Shown here one piece after another: positions 1 through 11,235 of a stretch of 64,000 nt of DNA. A model generated the notes under the pieces. That model did no database searches. It saw only the letters and a program-made list of their open reading frames with translations, and was not told the DNA's origin. This DNA comes from Phycisphaerales bacterium. Lineage in GTDB: Bacteria > Planctomycetota > Phycisphaerae > Phycisphaerales > UBA1924. The position numbers and the translations under genes are program-made. The first letter of the stretch is position 1. Each line of letters begins with the position of its first letter. The stretch is taken from contig JAHDXL010000003.1 of NCBI GenBank assembly GCA_023382935.1, forward strand, positions 365,559 to 429,558. The letters are read 5' to 3'.

Positions 1-1
1 T

Positions 2-934
2 GACGGCGGCGCCGCGATCATCGCGCGACACCTGGCGGCCCTGGGCGCCTCGCCCGTGCTCATCACCGCGCTGCCGGAAACCGAACTGGCCCTGCTCGTC
101 ACACGCCGCCTTGCCGGCTCAGGCGTTGAGGTGCGCAGCGTGCCGACTCCCTCGGCCCTGGCCGAGAAGCAGCGCCTGCTCGTCGGCTCGAGCAAGATGC
201 TCAAACTCGATCTGGTCGAGCCCATCGTGCTTGACGCCCGGCAGCGCGATGCGCTGATTCACCTGGCCACCGACGCGGCGCGCGACAGCGCCGGCGCTGA
301 CGCGGGCATCATCGCCGACTTCGGGCTGGGGCTCTTCAGCCCCGCCATCACGCACGCGCTGTGTCGGGCGATGCGCCCCGACGTGGGCGTACTGACCGGG
401 GCGGCCCGCGGGCGACGCAGCAACCTGCGCTCCATGACGCTCATGGACCTGCTCTGCCCCACCGAACCACAGGTGCGCGAGACCTACCGCAACTTCGACC
501 AGAGCCTGCCGGCCGTCATGTGGGAAATGCTCGAAGAAACCAGCACACGGGCCGCAATCGTCTCACTCGACGCCGAAGGGCTCGTCGCCTTCAACCGCCT
601 GCCCGAAGAACACGGGCCCTGGCAGTCACGCCTGCACGGCGAGCACATCCCTTCGCTCTGCCACAGCACGCTCGACGCACTGGGCTGCGGCGATGCCCTG
701 CTCACCGTCGCGACCCTGGCCCTGGCCAGCGGTGGCTCGCTGCTCGCCGGGGCCTTCCTCGGCGCGGCGGGCTTTGCTGCCCACGGACGGCGCATCGGAA
801 ACGTCCCCCTCGAGCCATCGGACCTGCGGCGCGAAGTCTCGCGCGTGCTCGGCGCCCGCATCACCTTCACCCCGCCCGAACAGGCCGTCGTCGCGCGACT
901 CGGACGAAGCACCATCACGCGCACCGCGTCATGA
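2..934 (+). CDS. PfkB-family sugar kinase, HldE/RfaE1-like (5' truncated)
   Basis: The frame is open from the window edge, and its first residues (DGGAAIIARHLAALGA) match the PfkB glycine-rich opening, so the true start lies outside the window. Near the C-terminus DALGCGDALL matches PfkB signature 2 (D-x-x-G-x-G-D), whose last Asp is the catalytic base. KQRLLVGSSKMLKLD resembles the K-x-R segment of heptose-7-phosphate kinases such as the HldE N-terminal domain, which phosphorylate D-glycero-D-manno-heptose 7-phosphate in the cytoplasm. No cytidylyltransferase domain follows. The stop overlaps the next start (ATGA), so it is translationally coupled to a glycosyltransferase. That fits surface-sugar synthesis. 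Exact substrate is inferred; ribokinase-like specificity is possible. Confidence 0.75.
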   Translation, partial: DGGAAIIARHLAALGASPVLITALPETELALLVTRRLAGSGVEVRSVPTPSALAEKQRLLVGSSKMLKLDLVEPIVLDARQRDALIHLATDAARDSAGADAGIIADFGLGLFSPAITHALCRAMRPDVGVLTGAARGRRSNLRSMTLMDLLCPTEPQVRETYRNFDQSLPAVMWEMLEETSTRAAIVSLDAEGLVAFNRLPEEHGPWQSRLHGEHIPSLCHSTLDALGCGDALLTVATLALASGGSLLAGAFLGAAGFAAHGRRIGNVPLEPSDLRREVSRVLGARITFTPPEQAVVARLGRSTITRTAS

Positions 935-2049
935 TCTCCTACATCGTCCCCACCCGCGACCGTCCCGGCGACCTGGCCCGCACCCTCGGGTTCATCGGCC
1001 GCATCGTCGAGCACGACCAGACCGGCGCCGGGCGCGAGCCGGCCGAGGTCATCGTCATCGACAACGGCTCGCGAACCGTGCCCGTCGCGCCGCACCGGCT
1101 GCCCAACGGCGTGCCGGTCCGGATGATCGTGCTCGAGGGCAACCACGGCGCCGCCTCGCGCAACGTGGGCGCCAGCCGTGCACACCCCGACTCCGACTGG
1201 CTGGTCATGCTCGATGATGACTCACACCCGCTCGATGGACGCTTCATCGCGACGCTGCGCAGCGCGCCCGCCGACGTGGGCATCGTCACCGCCGACATCC
1301 ACCTGCCCGCCCAGCACAGACGCGAGGACGGCGGGCTGCCCGAGGTGTTCGTCGGCTGCGGCGCCGCCATCCGGCGCCACCTGTTCGACCAACTCGGCGG
1401 CTACGACGCCGCCTTCGAGTACTACGTCGAGGAGTACGACCTCTCGGCCCGCGCCATCGGGCTGGGCTACCGCACGATGTTCGAGCCGCGCTTCCGCGTC
1501 GATCATCACAAGTCGCCGGGCGGGCGCGACATGAACCGCATCGTCTCGCTGCTGCTGCGCAACGGGAGTTGGGTCATGCAGCGCTACGCCCCCGATGCCG
1601 ACCGTCGCGGACAGTTGCGGGAGATCCGGCGACGCTGCCGACTCATCGCTGATCTGGAACAGGCCCGCGAGGGATACACCCGCGGGCTGGCGCTGATGCG
1701 CCAGACGCTTCGCGGGCAGCGGCGCACTCCGCTCTCGCGGGCACACTTCGACCGATTCACCGGGCTGTGGCACGCCCGCGAGGCGCTGCGGCGCGCGCAC
1801 GAGAACGAGCGCTTCTCCACCTGCGCCGTGGTGGCCCGCGGCAAGAACGCCTGGGTGGTTGATCGCGCCGTGGCCGAAATGGGCATCGAGGTCGTGCCCG
1901 TCGATCAGGCCGACGCCCTCGTCATCGGCACCATGAGCCCAGGCCCGATGCTGGACGCGCTGGGCAAGTTCGCCGGAAAGGGCCGGGTGATCGCACCCTG
2001 GTCCGCAGCCGACCATGCCCGCTGGCGCCTCAATGAGCCGCGACCGTGA
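931..2049 (+). CDS. Family 2 glycosyltransferase
   Basis: Starts at the ATG of an ATGA overlap with the upstream sugar kinase; 372 aa. The first ~240 residues are a GT-A fold: MISYIVPTRDRP opening, VIVIDNGS, and the metal-binding MLDDDSHP (DxD-type) near residue 95. Later come GCGAAIRR, GGYDAAFEYYVEEYDLSAR and a helical region. GT2 enzymes transfer a nucleotide-activated sugar to a polysaccharide or lipid acceptor at the cytoplasmic face. The last ~80 residues (FSTCAVVARGKNAWVVDRAV to the end) look like a separate small alpha/beta domain that I do not recognise. Coupling to a heptose-kinase-like gene suggests cell-surface glycan assembly. Donor and acceptor cannot be read from sequence. Confidence 0.85.
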   Translation: MISYIVPTRDRPGDLARTLGFIGRIVEHDQTGAGREPAEVIVIDNGSRTVPVAPHRLPNGVPVRMIVLEGNHGAASRNVGASRAHPDSDWLVMLDDDSHPLDGRFIATLRSAPADVGIVTADIHLPAQHRREDGGLPEVFVGCGAAIRRHLFDQLGGYDAAFEYYVEEYDLSARAIGLGYRTMFEPRFRVDHHKSPGGRDMNRIVSLLLRNGSWVMQRYAPDADRRGQLREIRRRCRLIADLEQAREGYTRGLALMRQTLRGQRRTPLSRAHFDRFTGLWHAREALRRAHENERFSTCAVVARGKNAWVVDRAVAEMGIEVVPVDQADALVIGTMSPGPMLDALGKFAGKGRVIAPWSAADHARWRLNEPRP

Positions 2050-2065
2050 TGGAAGCGCTTTGCGC

Positions 2066-2920
2066 TCAGACGCGCTTCCGCAGCGTGCATGCGTGAAACG
2101 CACGCCCTTCCTCCCGGAACTTGCGCTCGAAGTTCGTGCCCACCAGTTCGCCCGCACCGGCCGACTCGGGACGATCGAACGTGAGCAAGTCGAACGGAGC
2201 GGCGGGCATCGCCGCACGCCGCACGCGCACCGCTTCCGGCATCGCTGGCACCAGGCTTCTCGCGCCCGCAAGGAGTTCCGGGTCGATGAACGCATCAGGC
2301 CCTTCCCGCGCGTGTGGGAGGGTCTGACCCTCGCTGACGCCTCTGGATCGGTTCCCCACCCACTGCTCGAAGTGGGCCATGTCCCAGGCCCACAGGTCCG
2401 CATGATCCGTCACCACGCGCAACTCGCCGCCGGGGATGAGCACCCGCCACACGTCGGCCAGCAGGCGGTGCTGGATCACCCTCTTCTTGTGATGCCGGTT
2501 CTTGGGCCACGGGTCGGAGAAGTACAGGTGCACGACGCGGCAGATCGTGTCGGGGCAGCGCCAGTGCAGAAACTCGCTGGCGTCGGTGTGCAGCATGCGC
2601 ACGTTGAGCAGTCGACCCGCCGTACGGCGCCGGCGCACCCGGTCGGCCGCATAGGTGTAGAACTCGCGCGCCCACTCGATTCCCAGGAAGTTGGTCTGCG
2701 GCTGGAGCACGGCCTGCTGGAGAAGAAACGTCCCCTTGCCCGAGCCAATCTCCAACTCGAATGGGCGGCGCGGGTCGGGAAACCAGTTCCGCGGATCAAT
2801 CCACCCCGAACGTGGGTCGCTGAGTATGTCGTCGGGCAGCGGGGGGAGTTCCTCCTCGCTGACGCCCACCCAGCCGGGGGCAGGATCCAGTGGACGGCCA
2901 TGTCCGAGTCCGAACGACAT
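2066..2920 (-). CDS. trmB: tRNA (guanine-N7-)-methyltransferase
   Basis: Makes m7G46 in the variable loop of tRNAs using S-adenosylmethionine. The SAM site ELEIGSGKGTFLLQQA (about residues 55-70) and the family signature YFSDPWPKNRHHKKRVI are both present, followed by GGELRVVTDHADLWAW. I chose the ATG at 2920 (284 aa); the frame stays open up to 3175, but the extension is Arg/Pro-rich and unlike the family. Even so the protein is longer than the usual 210-240 aa, with an N-terminal tail carrying SEEELPPLPDD and a C-terminal extension of about 70 residues. No clear Shine-Dalgarno precedes the start. It converges with the glycosyltransferase and is divergent from prkA. Confidence 0.9.
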   Translation of the reverse strand: MSFGLGHGRPLDPAPGWVGVSEEELPPLPDDILSDPRSGWIDPRNWFPDPRRPFELEIGSGKGTFLLQQAVLQPQTNFLGIEWAREFYTYAADRVRRRRTAGRLLNVRMLHTDASEFLHWRCPDTICRVVHLYFSDPWPKNRHHKKRVIQHRLLADVWRVLIPGGELRVVTDHADLWAWDMAHFEQWVGNRSRGVSEGQTLPHAREGPDAFIDPELLAGARSLVPAMPEAVRVRRAAMPAAPFDLLTFDRPESAGAGELVGTNFERKFREEGRAFHACTLRKRV

Positions 2921-3268
2921 GCCCAACTGTATCGTCGGCGTCGCATGATGCAGACCAGAACCGAACTGCGCACCTTCTCGGGCGTATGGACGTGGTGGAG
3001 GTGCAAGCCCCTGAATCGGCGGGCTCTGACCGGCCACAGGCGATTGGCGCGGCGCCTTTGCGGTTGGTCCTCGTCGCAGCGCGCGGTATTCTGCAAGCCG
3101 GTGCAACGCAGGACGATCGATGGGCCGATAGACCAGTGACTGCGCTCGCGAGCGAGCGTTGGCCCTGGGGGCCATGGCAGGCCCCGAGCGGCGTTGAGAG
3201 TGACGATGCGTGTGTTCGGGTCGACCCGCCCGGTCTTGCGCGGTCCCACCTCGGCCATGGAGGGCATG
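2921..3268. other. Divergent intergenic region trmB/prkA
   Basis: About 350 bp between two divergent genes. The minus frame of trmB remains open through much of it, but its translation is low-complexity and I do not call it coding. A GC-rich palindrome (gcgctcgcgagcgagcg) lies around 3143-3159. I could not recognise a convincing -35/-10 pair for either gene. The prkA ribosome site GGAGG (3259-3263) closes the region. Confidence 0.4.
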
Positions 3269-5383
<2,115 letters not shown>

Positions 5384-5408
5384 GCAGGCAGACAAGTCGG
5401 CTCTCCGA

Positions 5409-5463
5409 GCCGAACCAAGGCACGAAGGCAATCAGAGCCTCCCGCGCAAGCGGGAGGTTTCTG
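5409..5463 (+). repeat. Post-gene dispersed repeat, copy C (after prkA)
   Basis: Contains cacgaaggc then aatcagagcctcccgcg and agcgggagg. It matches copies at 21675, 24289 and (inverted) 5521 in the core aatcagagcc-cccgcgc-agcggggg. It lies 25 bp past the prkA stop, in the same orientation as the gene. Confidence 0.6.
5438..5460 (+). terminator. Rho-independent-like terminator after prkA
   Basis: Perfect 8-bp stem cctcccgc / gcgggagg (5438-5445 and 5450-5457) with a gcaa tetraloop, followed by ttt. It is 55 bp after the prkA stop and is embedded in the dispersed repeat. Confidence 0.6.
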
Positions 5464-5520
5464 CCCATCGAAGCGATGTGCCCGCCTCCACCAGCACTTC
5501 GAACTCCCATTGGCTTTCTC

Positions 5521-5582
5521 GGTCGATCCCTCGCCTGCGCGAGAAGCCCTGATCGCGTCGCGCCTTCGTCTCCGTCCCTCAG
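5521..5582 (-). repeat. Post-gene dispersed repeat, copy D (inverted, after comEC)
   Basis: On the minus strand this reads gacgaaggcgcgacgcgatc then agggcttctcgcgcaggcga, a diverged version of the element at 5409, 21675 and 24289. It is oriented with comEC and lies just past its stop, so each of the two convergent genes has its own copy. Confidence 0.5.
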
Positions 5583-5605
5583 TCTGTTCGTCTCTACACA
5601 CACCC

Positions 5606-8104
5606 TTACCTTGCAGACCCCGATTCTAACCTTCCATCCTCATGCACCTCCACCCAGGCCGCACCGTCCGCCGCCGTCGTGAACCACACGCGGCTGGCGC
5701 GATGATCTCCCCACCGCACGTCCCCCACCCGGCTGCCCCCCGACGACTGAAGCACCACCGCCGGGTCCGCGGCCGCCAGAAAACTCATCGCCTCGACGCG
5801 GAAACTCCCGTGGTGCGGAATCTCCAGCACATCAGTCCGCACCTGCGCCACGTCCTCCAGCAGCCGCATCATCGCGCCTGGCTGGATGTCCCCGGTCAAC
5901 AACACGCGCCTCTCGCCGGCCTGCGTCGGCACGCTGATCCGGCACACCAGCGACTGCTCATTGTCAGGCATCGCCTCGGCCGATTCGTCGGGCCAGAGAA
6001 ACTCCAGTCGCCCGCGCCCAAATACCATCGCATCGCCCCGCCTCACCGGCTCAACGCGCGCGCCCTTCTCCGCCAGCAGCGCCAGCAGCGCCCGCTCGGG
6101 CTCGCCCGCATCGCTCAAAACGTGCGGCGACACCAGCACTCGCTCGATGCCCAGCAAGTCCACGGCCTCGGGCAGCGACGAGTAGTGATCGAGATTCCCA
6201 TGCGTCACCACACCCAGCCGCGCCCGCCGCACGCCCAGCGCGGGCAGTGCTCTTTCGAGCACCGGCCGCAGGTCCATCCGCAGCGAGCCGCAGTCCCACA
6301 TCATCGCTTCGCGCCCGCTGCGCACGATGTGACAGGTTCCGTCGCCCACCGCCAGCATGTCGATGCGCAGTACGACGTCGCGCGCCAACAGCCCGCGCGG
6401 CATCGGGCCCAGCATCTCCCACAGTACGAGCACTCCCAGGCTGGCGAGCACGCGCAGGTTTCGCACACGCCGCTCCGCCAGCCAGACACACAGCGCCAGC
6501 GCCGCCACCCCCGCCAGCAACCCCGACATCGGCAAAACCTCGAAAACCAGAAGCGGCGCGTCGGCAAGCCCGCGCACCGCCTCGCTCGTCTCCTGCGACA
6601 CCCACGCCAGTTGATCGAAGATCCACGCGCCAGCCGCTTCGTTCACCAGCCCCACCGCCAGCGCGAAGTACCCGACCCCCAGGAGCAGCACCATCGCCGG
6701 CGTCACCAAGGCCGTCGCGATCGGGCCGGCCAGCGACAGCGTCCCCGTGTGCGCCAGCACCAGGGGCGTGGCCACCGCCCAGCACAGCACGCACACCACC
6801 ACGTACGACCGCACCCATCGCCACGCCGACCTCCACCACGAGCGACGCAACCGCCTCAGCCCGCGAATCTGAGTCGGCGACACCCACGGGTGCCGAACGC
6901 TCGAGAGCCAGATTAGCAGCGCGGTGATCCCCACGCTCAGTTGAGCGCCCAGGCTGAACACGTCGAGCGGCCGCCACACAAACAGACCGCACGCGATCCA
7001 GCCCAGCAGCGTGAGCCGGTCATAACGCCGCCCGATCATGTCGCCGGCGAGCAGCGCCAGCACCATCACGCCGGCCCGCACGATCGGCACCTGCGCCGGC
7101 GTCAGCACCAGCAGCGCCATCACCAGTCCGCCCACCGCGATCGCTTCAAGCCGCCCGTGGTCGCCGGTCAGACGCACCGCCAGCACGCCCAGTCCGCACA
7201 GCACCGTCAGGTGGAAGCCCGAAATCGCGAGCAGATGTGCCGTGCCTGACTTGCGAAACGCGCTGCGCGTTTCGCGCAAGGCCGGGTCGATCTCGCCCAG
7301 CAGCAGGGCTGCGAGCATGGCGCGTCCCTCCCCATTCTGCCCGTCGCCGGCGACTTGCTCGAGCATCCGCCCGCGCACCCCCGCCACCAGCCGCACCCAC
7401 GCGCCGCGCACGTCGAGTCGGCGCGGCGCCAATACCTCCATCAGTCCCCGCGACGCAACCAGCATCGACCCGACCCTTCCCTCCATGTTGGCCCACGGGC
7501 GGGCATCCCTTTCGCCGGGGTTCAGGCCCGCCCGTGGCGGCGCGTACCACCCCTTCATCCGCACGCGATCGCCCGGCCGGGGCAGCGCCTCCACCTCGCC
7601 CGGCGAAACTCCAACCGTGACGCGCAGGTGCCCGCACGCCGGCTCGGCCCTTCCGCCGCTCCACAGCGCCGCCAATTCGAGATCGAAACTCATCACCGGC
7701 TCGAGGCGCCGGAACCGCGCCAGTTGGTCCCGGTGCGGCCACGAGGGCCTAGGCACGCTCGTCACCAGCCCCTCGGCGTCAATCATCTCCCGCTCGACTG
7801 GCCCGAGCAGAACCTGCGGCGACCGCGCGCCGGCCGTCGCCGTTCGCACCTCCAGCCACCACGCGCCCATCAGCACCAGCGCGGCCAGCAAGACCCACCC
7901 GACGAACCGGCGCGGCGCCAGCACTGCCGCCAGCGCCATCACCAGCGCGCCCGGTAGCCACGCCGCCGGCGACCCCTCGAGTGCGCGAGCCAGCAGCGCC
8001 CCGCACGAGAGCGCTCCGACCGTGCTCCACGCGCGGCGTCGCGCCCGCCGGGGCGAAGGGTGGATCAACTCCGATGTGTTCGCACTGTCAAACGTCGCGT
8101 CCAC
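5606..8104 (-). CDS. comEC: ComEC/Rec2-type DNA uptake channel
   Basis: 832 aa inner-membrane protein for transport of single-stranded DNA during natural transformation. Order: N-terminal membrane helices, an OB-like soluble part (about 100-200), the Competence domain with the diagnostic HLLAISGFHLTVL near residue 295, about eight more helices, then a C-terminal metallo-beta-lactamase-like domain (VVTHGNLDHYSS, LLTGDIQPGAM, EIPHHGSF). The lactamase metal motif reads HGNLDH where ComEC usually has H-x-D-x-D-H, so one ligand is Asn. The start is GTG at 8104 with no obvious ribosome site; no in-frame ATG is better. A strong terminator separates it from the pseudopilin upstream; the pseudopilin may function in the same DNA-uptake machinery, but this is inference. 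Confidence 0.9.
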   Translation of the reverse strand: MDATFDSANTSELIHPSPRRARRRAWSTVGALSCGALLARALEGSPAAWLPGALVMALAAVLAPRRFVGWVLLAALVLMGAWWLEVRTATAGARSPQVLLGPVEREMIDAEGLVTSVPRPSWPHRDQLARFRRLEPVMSFDLELAALWSGGRAEPACGHLRVTVGVSPGEVEALPRPGDRVRMKGWYAPPRAGLNPGERDARPWANMEGRVGSMLVASRGLMEVLAPRRLDVRGAWVRLVAGVRGRMLEQVAGDGQNGEGRAMLAALLLGEIDPALRETRSAFRKSGTAHLLAISGFHLTVLCGLGVLAVRLTGDHGRLEAIAVGGLVMALLVLTPAQVPIVRAGVMVLALLAGDMIGRRYDRLTLLGWIACGLFVWRPLDVFSLGAQLSVGITALLIWLSSVRHPWVSPTQIRGLRRLRRSWWRSAWRWVRSYVVVCVLCWAVATPLVLAHTGTLSLAGPIATALVTPAMVLLLGVGYFALAVGLVNEAAGAWIFDQLAWVSQETSEAVRGLADAPLLVFEVLPMSGLLAGVAALALCVWLAERRVRNLRVLASLGVLVLWEMLGPMPRGLLARDVVLRIDMLAVGDGTCHIVRSGREAMMWDCGSLRMDLRPVLERALPALGVRRARLGVVTHGNLDHYSSLPEAVDLLGIERVLVSPHVLSDAGEPERALLALLAEKGARVEPVRRGDAMVFGRGRLEFLWPDESAEAMPDNEQSLVCRISVPTQAGERRVLLTGDIQPGAMMRLLEDVAQVRTDVLEIPHHGSFRVEAMSFLAAADPAVVLQSSGGSRVGDVRWGDHRASRVWFTTAADGAAWVEVHEDGRLESGSAR

Positions 8105-8130
8105 GCGGGCCAGAGCGTACCGCGCCGATC

Positions 8131-8183
8131 AAAAACGAGCCGCCGAACCCGCGCCCGCGCAGGCGGACCGGTGGCGGCTCGTT
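8131..8183 (-). terminator. Terminator after the pseudopilin gene
   Basis: Perfect 11-bp stem aacgagccgcc (8134-8144) / ggcggctcgtt (8173-8183). Read on the minus strand it is followed by TTTTT, so it should stop transcripts of the pseudopilin before comEC. Confidence 0.75.
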
Positions 8184-8202
8184 CAGCATGACTCGTGAAA
8201 TC

Positions 8203-9342
8203 TCAGCCCCCGCCGCCGATGACGATGTCGTCAAACTCGGCGATGATGTCGCGCGTGGTCGGATTCCCCTCGTCGTCGGTCAGCCGGGTTGACGGGTTGG
8301 CGAAAAAGTTCAGACCGTACTCGATGTGGTTACCCTCGTGCGCCACCGTCGAGAAGCCCTTGTCCTTGCTGCTCAGGTAGATTCCGTCGGCCCCGGCCGA
8401 GTGCAGCACAAACGCCCCGCGACCCATGCCCGGGAACAGGTTCTCGATGCTCGCCTCCGAAGGGCTTGCCAGCAACTGGTCCACCGCCTGCCCGCTCGGC
8501 GCCCGAGGCGCCGACACGCTGCCCAGCAGCCCGCTCATCGTCAGGATGCGATGCTGGTCGCTGGCGCCCGGGCCGAGCAGACTGGCCCGCTCACCCGGCT
8601 GCGGTGCGGGCGTCTGGTCATATCCCTTGCGCCCAAGGGCCGTCGAACGCAGAAACGCCGCGTTCGAATTCCAGTAGAACAGCGCCGTCGTGCTCGCCGA
8701 CGAAATCTGCGCAAACTGGTCCTTGCTGTTCACCCGCGGAAGCGTGTAAGTGTCGGCCGACCAGAACAGCACCGGGCTGCCGAACGCATCCACCACGTCC
8801 AGCAACTGCACGTCCGTCTCGTTCGCCCCCGCATGCCCCGGCACACTGCTGATCTGCTGCGTCCCCGCGATCTGCGCCTCGTAATACTCACGGGACGGCG
8901 CAAAATACGACCCCTTGTCCGTCCCCATCAGCGGCGCACGCACCACCACCTGCTCGCGCGTGTTGTTCGTCGGCCCCACCGCAATGTCGCCCAGACTGGC
9001 GTTCAACGGGGTGTCAAACACGCTGCCGATGATCGCGCCCTGACCGGCCAGGTCGAGCATCGCGTTTTCCATGCCCGACATGCCGCGCGTTGCGTTGTCA
9101 GAACTGCCCATCTGGCGCTCGGAGAAGTACCCCGGGTTGCGACCCTGGTTATCCAGTTTGAACCGCCCCGCCGCTCCGGCGATGTCGCTGAGCAACTGCT
9201 GCGAGGCCAGGCGCTTGCCCGTCGTCCGCGCCCCGCTCAACACCGGGATGATGATCGAGATCACCAGCGCGATAATGGCGATCACCGTCAGCAACTCCAC
9301 GAGGCTGAACCCTCTTGCTTTCATGTCCGTCCTCGAGCGCAT
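8203..9342 (-). CDS. Type II secretion/type IV pilus-like pseudopilin
   Basis: 379 aa from the ATG at 9342, preceded on the minus strand by AGGAG with good spacing; the alternative MKARGF start is 18 bp downstream. Residues 7-35 form a classic prepilin leader: KARG / FSLVELLTVIAIIALVIS, with cleavage expected after Gly and Glu at +5 of the mature protein. The rest is a large soluble domain with no family I recognise. It is rich in Ser/Thr/Asn and ends in FDDIVIGGGG. Planctomycetes encode many such proteins, assembled or anchored through the pilin helix in the envelope. It is monocistronic by the terminator downstream. Function beyond pilin-like export is unknown. Confidence 0.8.
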   Translation of the reverse strand: MRSRTDMKARGFSLVELLTVIAIIALVISIIIPVLSGARTTGKRLASQQLLSDIAGAAGRFKLDNQGRNPGYFSERQMGSSDNATRGMSGMENAMLDLAGQGAIIGSVFDTPLNASLGDIAVGPTNNTREQVVVRAPLMGTDKGSYFAPSREYYEAQIAGTQQISSVPGHAGANETDVQLLDVVDAFGSPVLFWSADTYTLPRVNSKDQFAQISSASTTALFYWNSNAAFLRSTALGRKGYDQTPAPQPGERASLLGPGASDQHRILTMSGLLGSVSAPRAPSGQAVDQLLASPSEASIENLFPGMGRGAFVLHSAGADGIYLSSKDKGFSTVAHEGNHIEYGLNFFANPSTRLTDDEGNPTTRDIIAEFDDIVIGGGG

Positions 9343-9559
9343 GCTCGGCTCCTCGACCCGACCCGATACTTGAGTGATCCGCGCTCGGATGCTCCACACC
9401 GCATCCAACGCCGTCTGGGGCAGCACGAAACCTGCCCGCGACCAGACCAGCCGCGGAAGACGGCCTCCCACTATACGACCGCGATCCGCCCAGGATGCCC
9501 CAACCGTCGCAGCCCCCCACATTTCTTGACGCACCCCCCAACGGCTACCCTGCTGCCCG

Positions 9560-9901
9560 ATGCCGGACTCTTCATCGACAGGCCCCAACCTGTTCACCCG
9601 CAACGCCGTGTGCGAGCACTGCGGGTATCACCTCTCCGGCATGCCGATCATCGACGAGTCGACCCGGTGCCCGGAATGCGGGAAACTGACCCACTTCCGC
9701 TTGCAAGCGTCCGATAAGCCTGTCCAGCCTCGTGATCGCGGGATGGGTTTCGCCGTCACCGTCGGGATCTTCCTGCTTGCCGTCGGCCTGCCCGTGTCAT
9801 TCCTCGTGCCGACTTGGGCGCTGGGAGTGATCGTGTTAGCCCTGGCGGTGGCCGCGCTGGCCGTCGCCCCACGCATGGTCCGCCGCTGGATCGGGTTGTG
9901 A
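9560..9901 (+). CDS. Small zinc-ribbon membrane protein
   Basis: 113 aa. Residues 18-41 form a Cys4 ribbon (CEHCGYHLSGMP...CPECGK), then two hydrophobic helices (FAVTVGIFLLAVGLPVSFLV and LGVIVLALAVAALAVA), ending in a short basic tail. This ribbon pattern, C-x2-C-x-Y-x-L-x-G with CPECG, recurs in Phycisphaerae proteins and also occurs at the C-terminus of the transporter at 54141. No enzymatic motif is visible. It may sit in the membrane with the ribbon in the cytoplasm. Divergent from the pseudopilin at 9342; no convincing Shine-Dalgarno. Confidence 0.7.
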   Translation: MPDSSSTGPNLFTRNAVCEHCGYHLSGMPIIDESTRCPECGKLTHFRLQASDKPVQPRDRGMGFAVTVGIFLLAVGLPVSFLVPTWALGVIVLALAVAALAVAPRMVRRWIGL

Positions 9902-9955
9902 AACCAGACCTGAAGACCGCACCACTGTCCGGCGCGGCCACAGGCCCAATCCCGC

Positions 9956-11230
9956 TCACGCCTCGGCCCCGAAGTCGAAACTCATCCGGTACCCCGTGCG
10001 CCAGGCCGGATAGGTCAGGTCGCACCGATACCCGACGTAGTCAGCCGGGTCGAGCCCGTCGGCATCGAACAGGAGTCTGAGCACCTCGGGATAGCGGGTG
10101 TAGGCGTCAGTGCGGGCGCTGCCCGGCGCCAGCAGTTCCAGCCGCACCGGGTCGGAAAAGCGCGTCTGCCAGCGTTCGCCCACCCGGGTCGAAAAGTCCG
10201 GTCGCCACAGGTGATGATCTAGGCCGGGCAGACACTGGCGCGCCAGCGATCGGTGCAGAAACACGTCGAACAGCATCCGCCGCACCGGGAAGTTCACCAG
10301 CGCCCACACCTCTTCCAGCGTGTTGGTGCGACTGGCCGGGTGCGTCATCAACCCGCGCAGGCCGAAGAGCAGGTCGATCGGCAACTCTGGTGCTCCCGGC
10401 TCGCGATCGATCGTCTGCACAACGTGCTCGCCCGGCTCCTTTGAGCGCACCACCGGGAGCGGCTGGGTCGAAAACGCCCGGAGAATGGCATCCGGCTCAC
10501 CTTTGAGCAGCGGGCGATACACGCCGACTTCATCGGGGTTCTCTGCACACACCTCGGTGCTGAAGACGTGAAACGTCAGGGGCACCGCATCGGGGCGCGC
10601 GTGGTGCCCCAGCAGCCCGTGCACACGCGACTGGATCAGCCGATCGGGCGTCGGCCCCGGTGTATAGACATGGGACGCCAGCCACAGGTGCGACCACCGC
10701 CCGGTCAGTTCCGCAGCCGCTTCGAACAGCCGCTGGCGCGTCGACCCATCTTCCTTTGCAAGCCTCCCCGGAGTCTGACTGGTCAGCCCGGCCAAACGAC
10801 GAAGCAAGCCGCTGCGACTCCCACCCAAGCGCCGAATTTCGGCTTCGAGCCGTGCGATGCAATCCGCCAAACGCTGCGAATCGGACAGTGCATACCCGGC
10901 CGCCTCGATCGCCTCGAGCAACGTTCGCAGACCGCGCGGTCCGGGGAGCGCTTCGATCAATCCGAGACCCGGATAGGGGGACGTGACCGCCGACACCACC
11001 CTCTGGCAGGTGGTCCGCTCGACCCCGCTGGCTCGGCTCAGTCCGCTGGCGGTCTGCGCTTCGGGGGGCAGATCGCTCAACATGGCCCGCAGGGACTGGA
11101 AGAGCGCCTGGAGGGTCTGGTCGAGCCCGGCGGCCTCCCCCGGAGCCAGATCCGACTCGGCGGGCGCTTCCACCCGAATTGGGGAACTGCCCAGGTTCAT
11201 GACGTACTTGCTCGACTTTCCTCTTGACAT
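9956..11230 (-). CDS. Putative HTH-containing regulator, unknown family
   Basis: 424 aa from the ATG at 11230 (the frame extends to 11263, into the promoter region). Residues about 55-85 (ASGLSRASGVERTTCQRVVS) look like a helix-turn-helix; the remainder has no domain I recognise but contains conserved-looking stretches (SHLWLASHVYTPGPTPDRL, LMTHPASRTNTLEEVWALVN). It is highly charged with no signal peptide or membrane helix, so cytoplasmic. It is divergent from a secreted PAP-tailed protein, with inverted repeats between them that could be its own operator. Regulatory role is inferred only from the HTH-like stretch and the context. Confidence 0.5.
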   Translation of the reverse strand: MSRGKSSKYVMNLGSSPIRVEAPAESDLAPGEAAGLDQTLQALFQSLRAMLSDLPPEAQTASGLSRASGVERTTCQRVVSAVTSPYPGLGLIEALPGPRGLRTLLEAIEAAGYALSDSQRLADCIARLEAEIRRLGGSRSGLLRRLAGLTSQTPGRLAKEDGSTRQRLFEAAAELTGRWSHLWLASHVYTPGPTPDRLIQSRVHGLLGHHARPDAVPLTFHVFSTEVCAENPDEVGVYRPLLKGEPDAILRAFSTQPLPVVRSKEPGEHVVQTIDREPGAPELPIDLLFGLRGLMTHPASRTNTLEEVWALVNFPVRRMLFDVFLHRSLARQCLPGLDHHLWRPDFSTRVGERWQTRFSDPVRLELLAPGSARTDAYTRYPEVLRLLFDADGLDPADYVGYRCDLTYPAWRTGYRMSFDFGAEA

Positions 11231-11235
11231 GGGCC

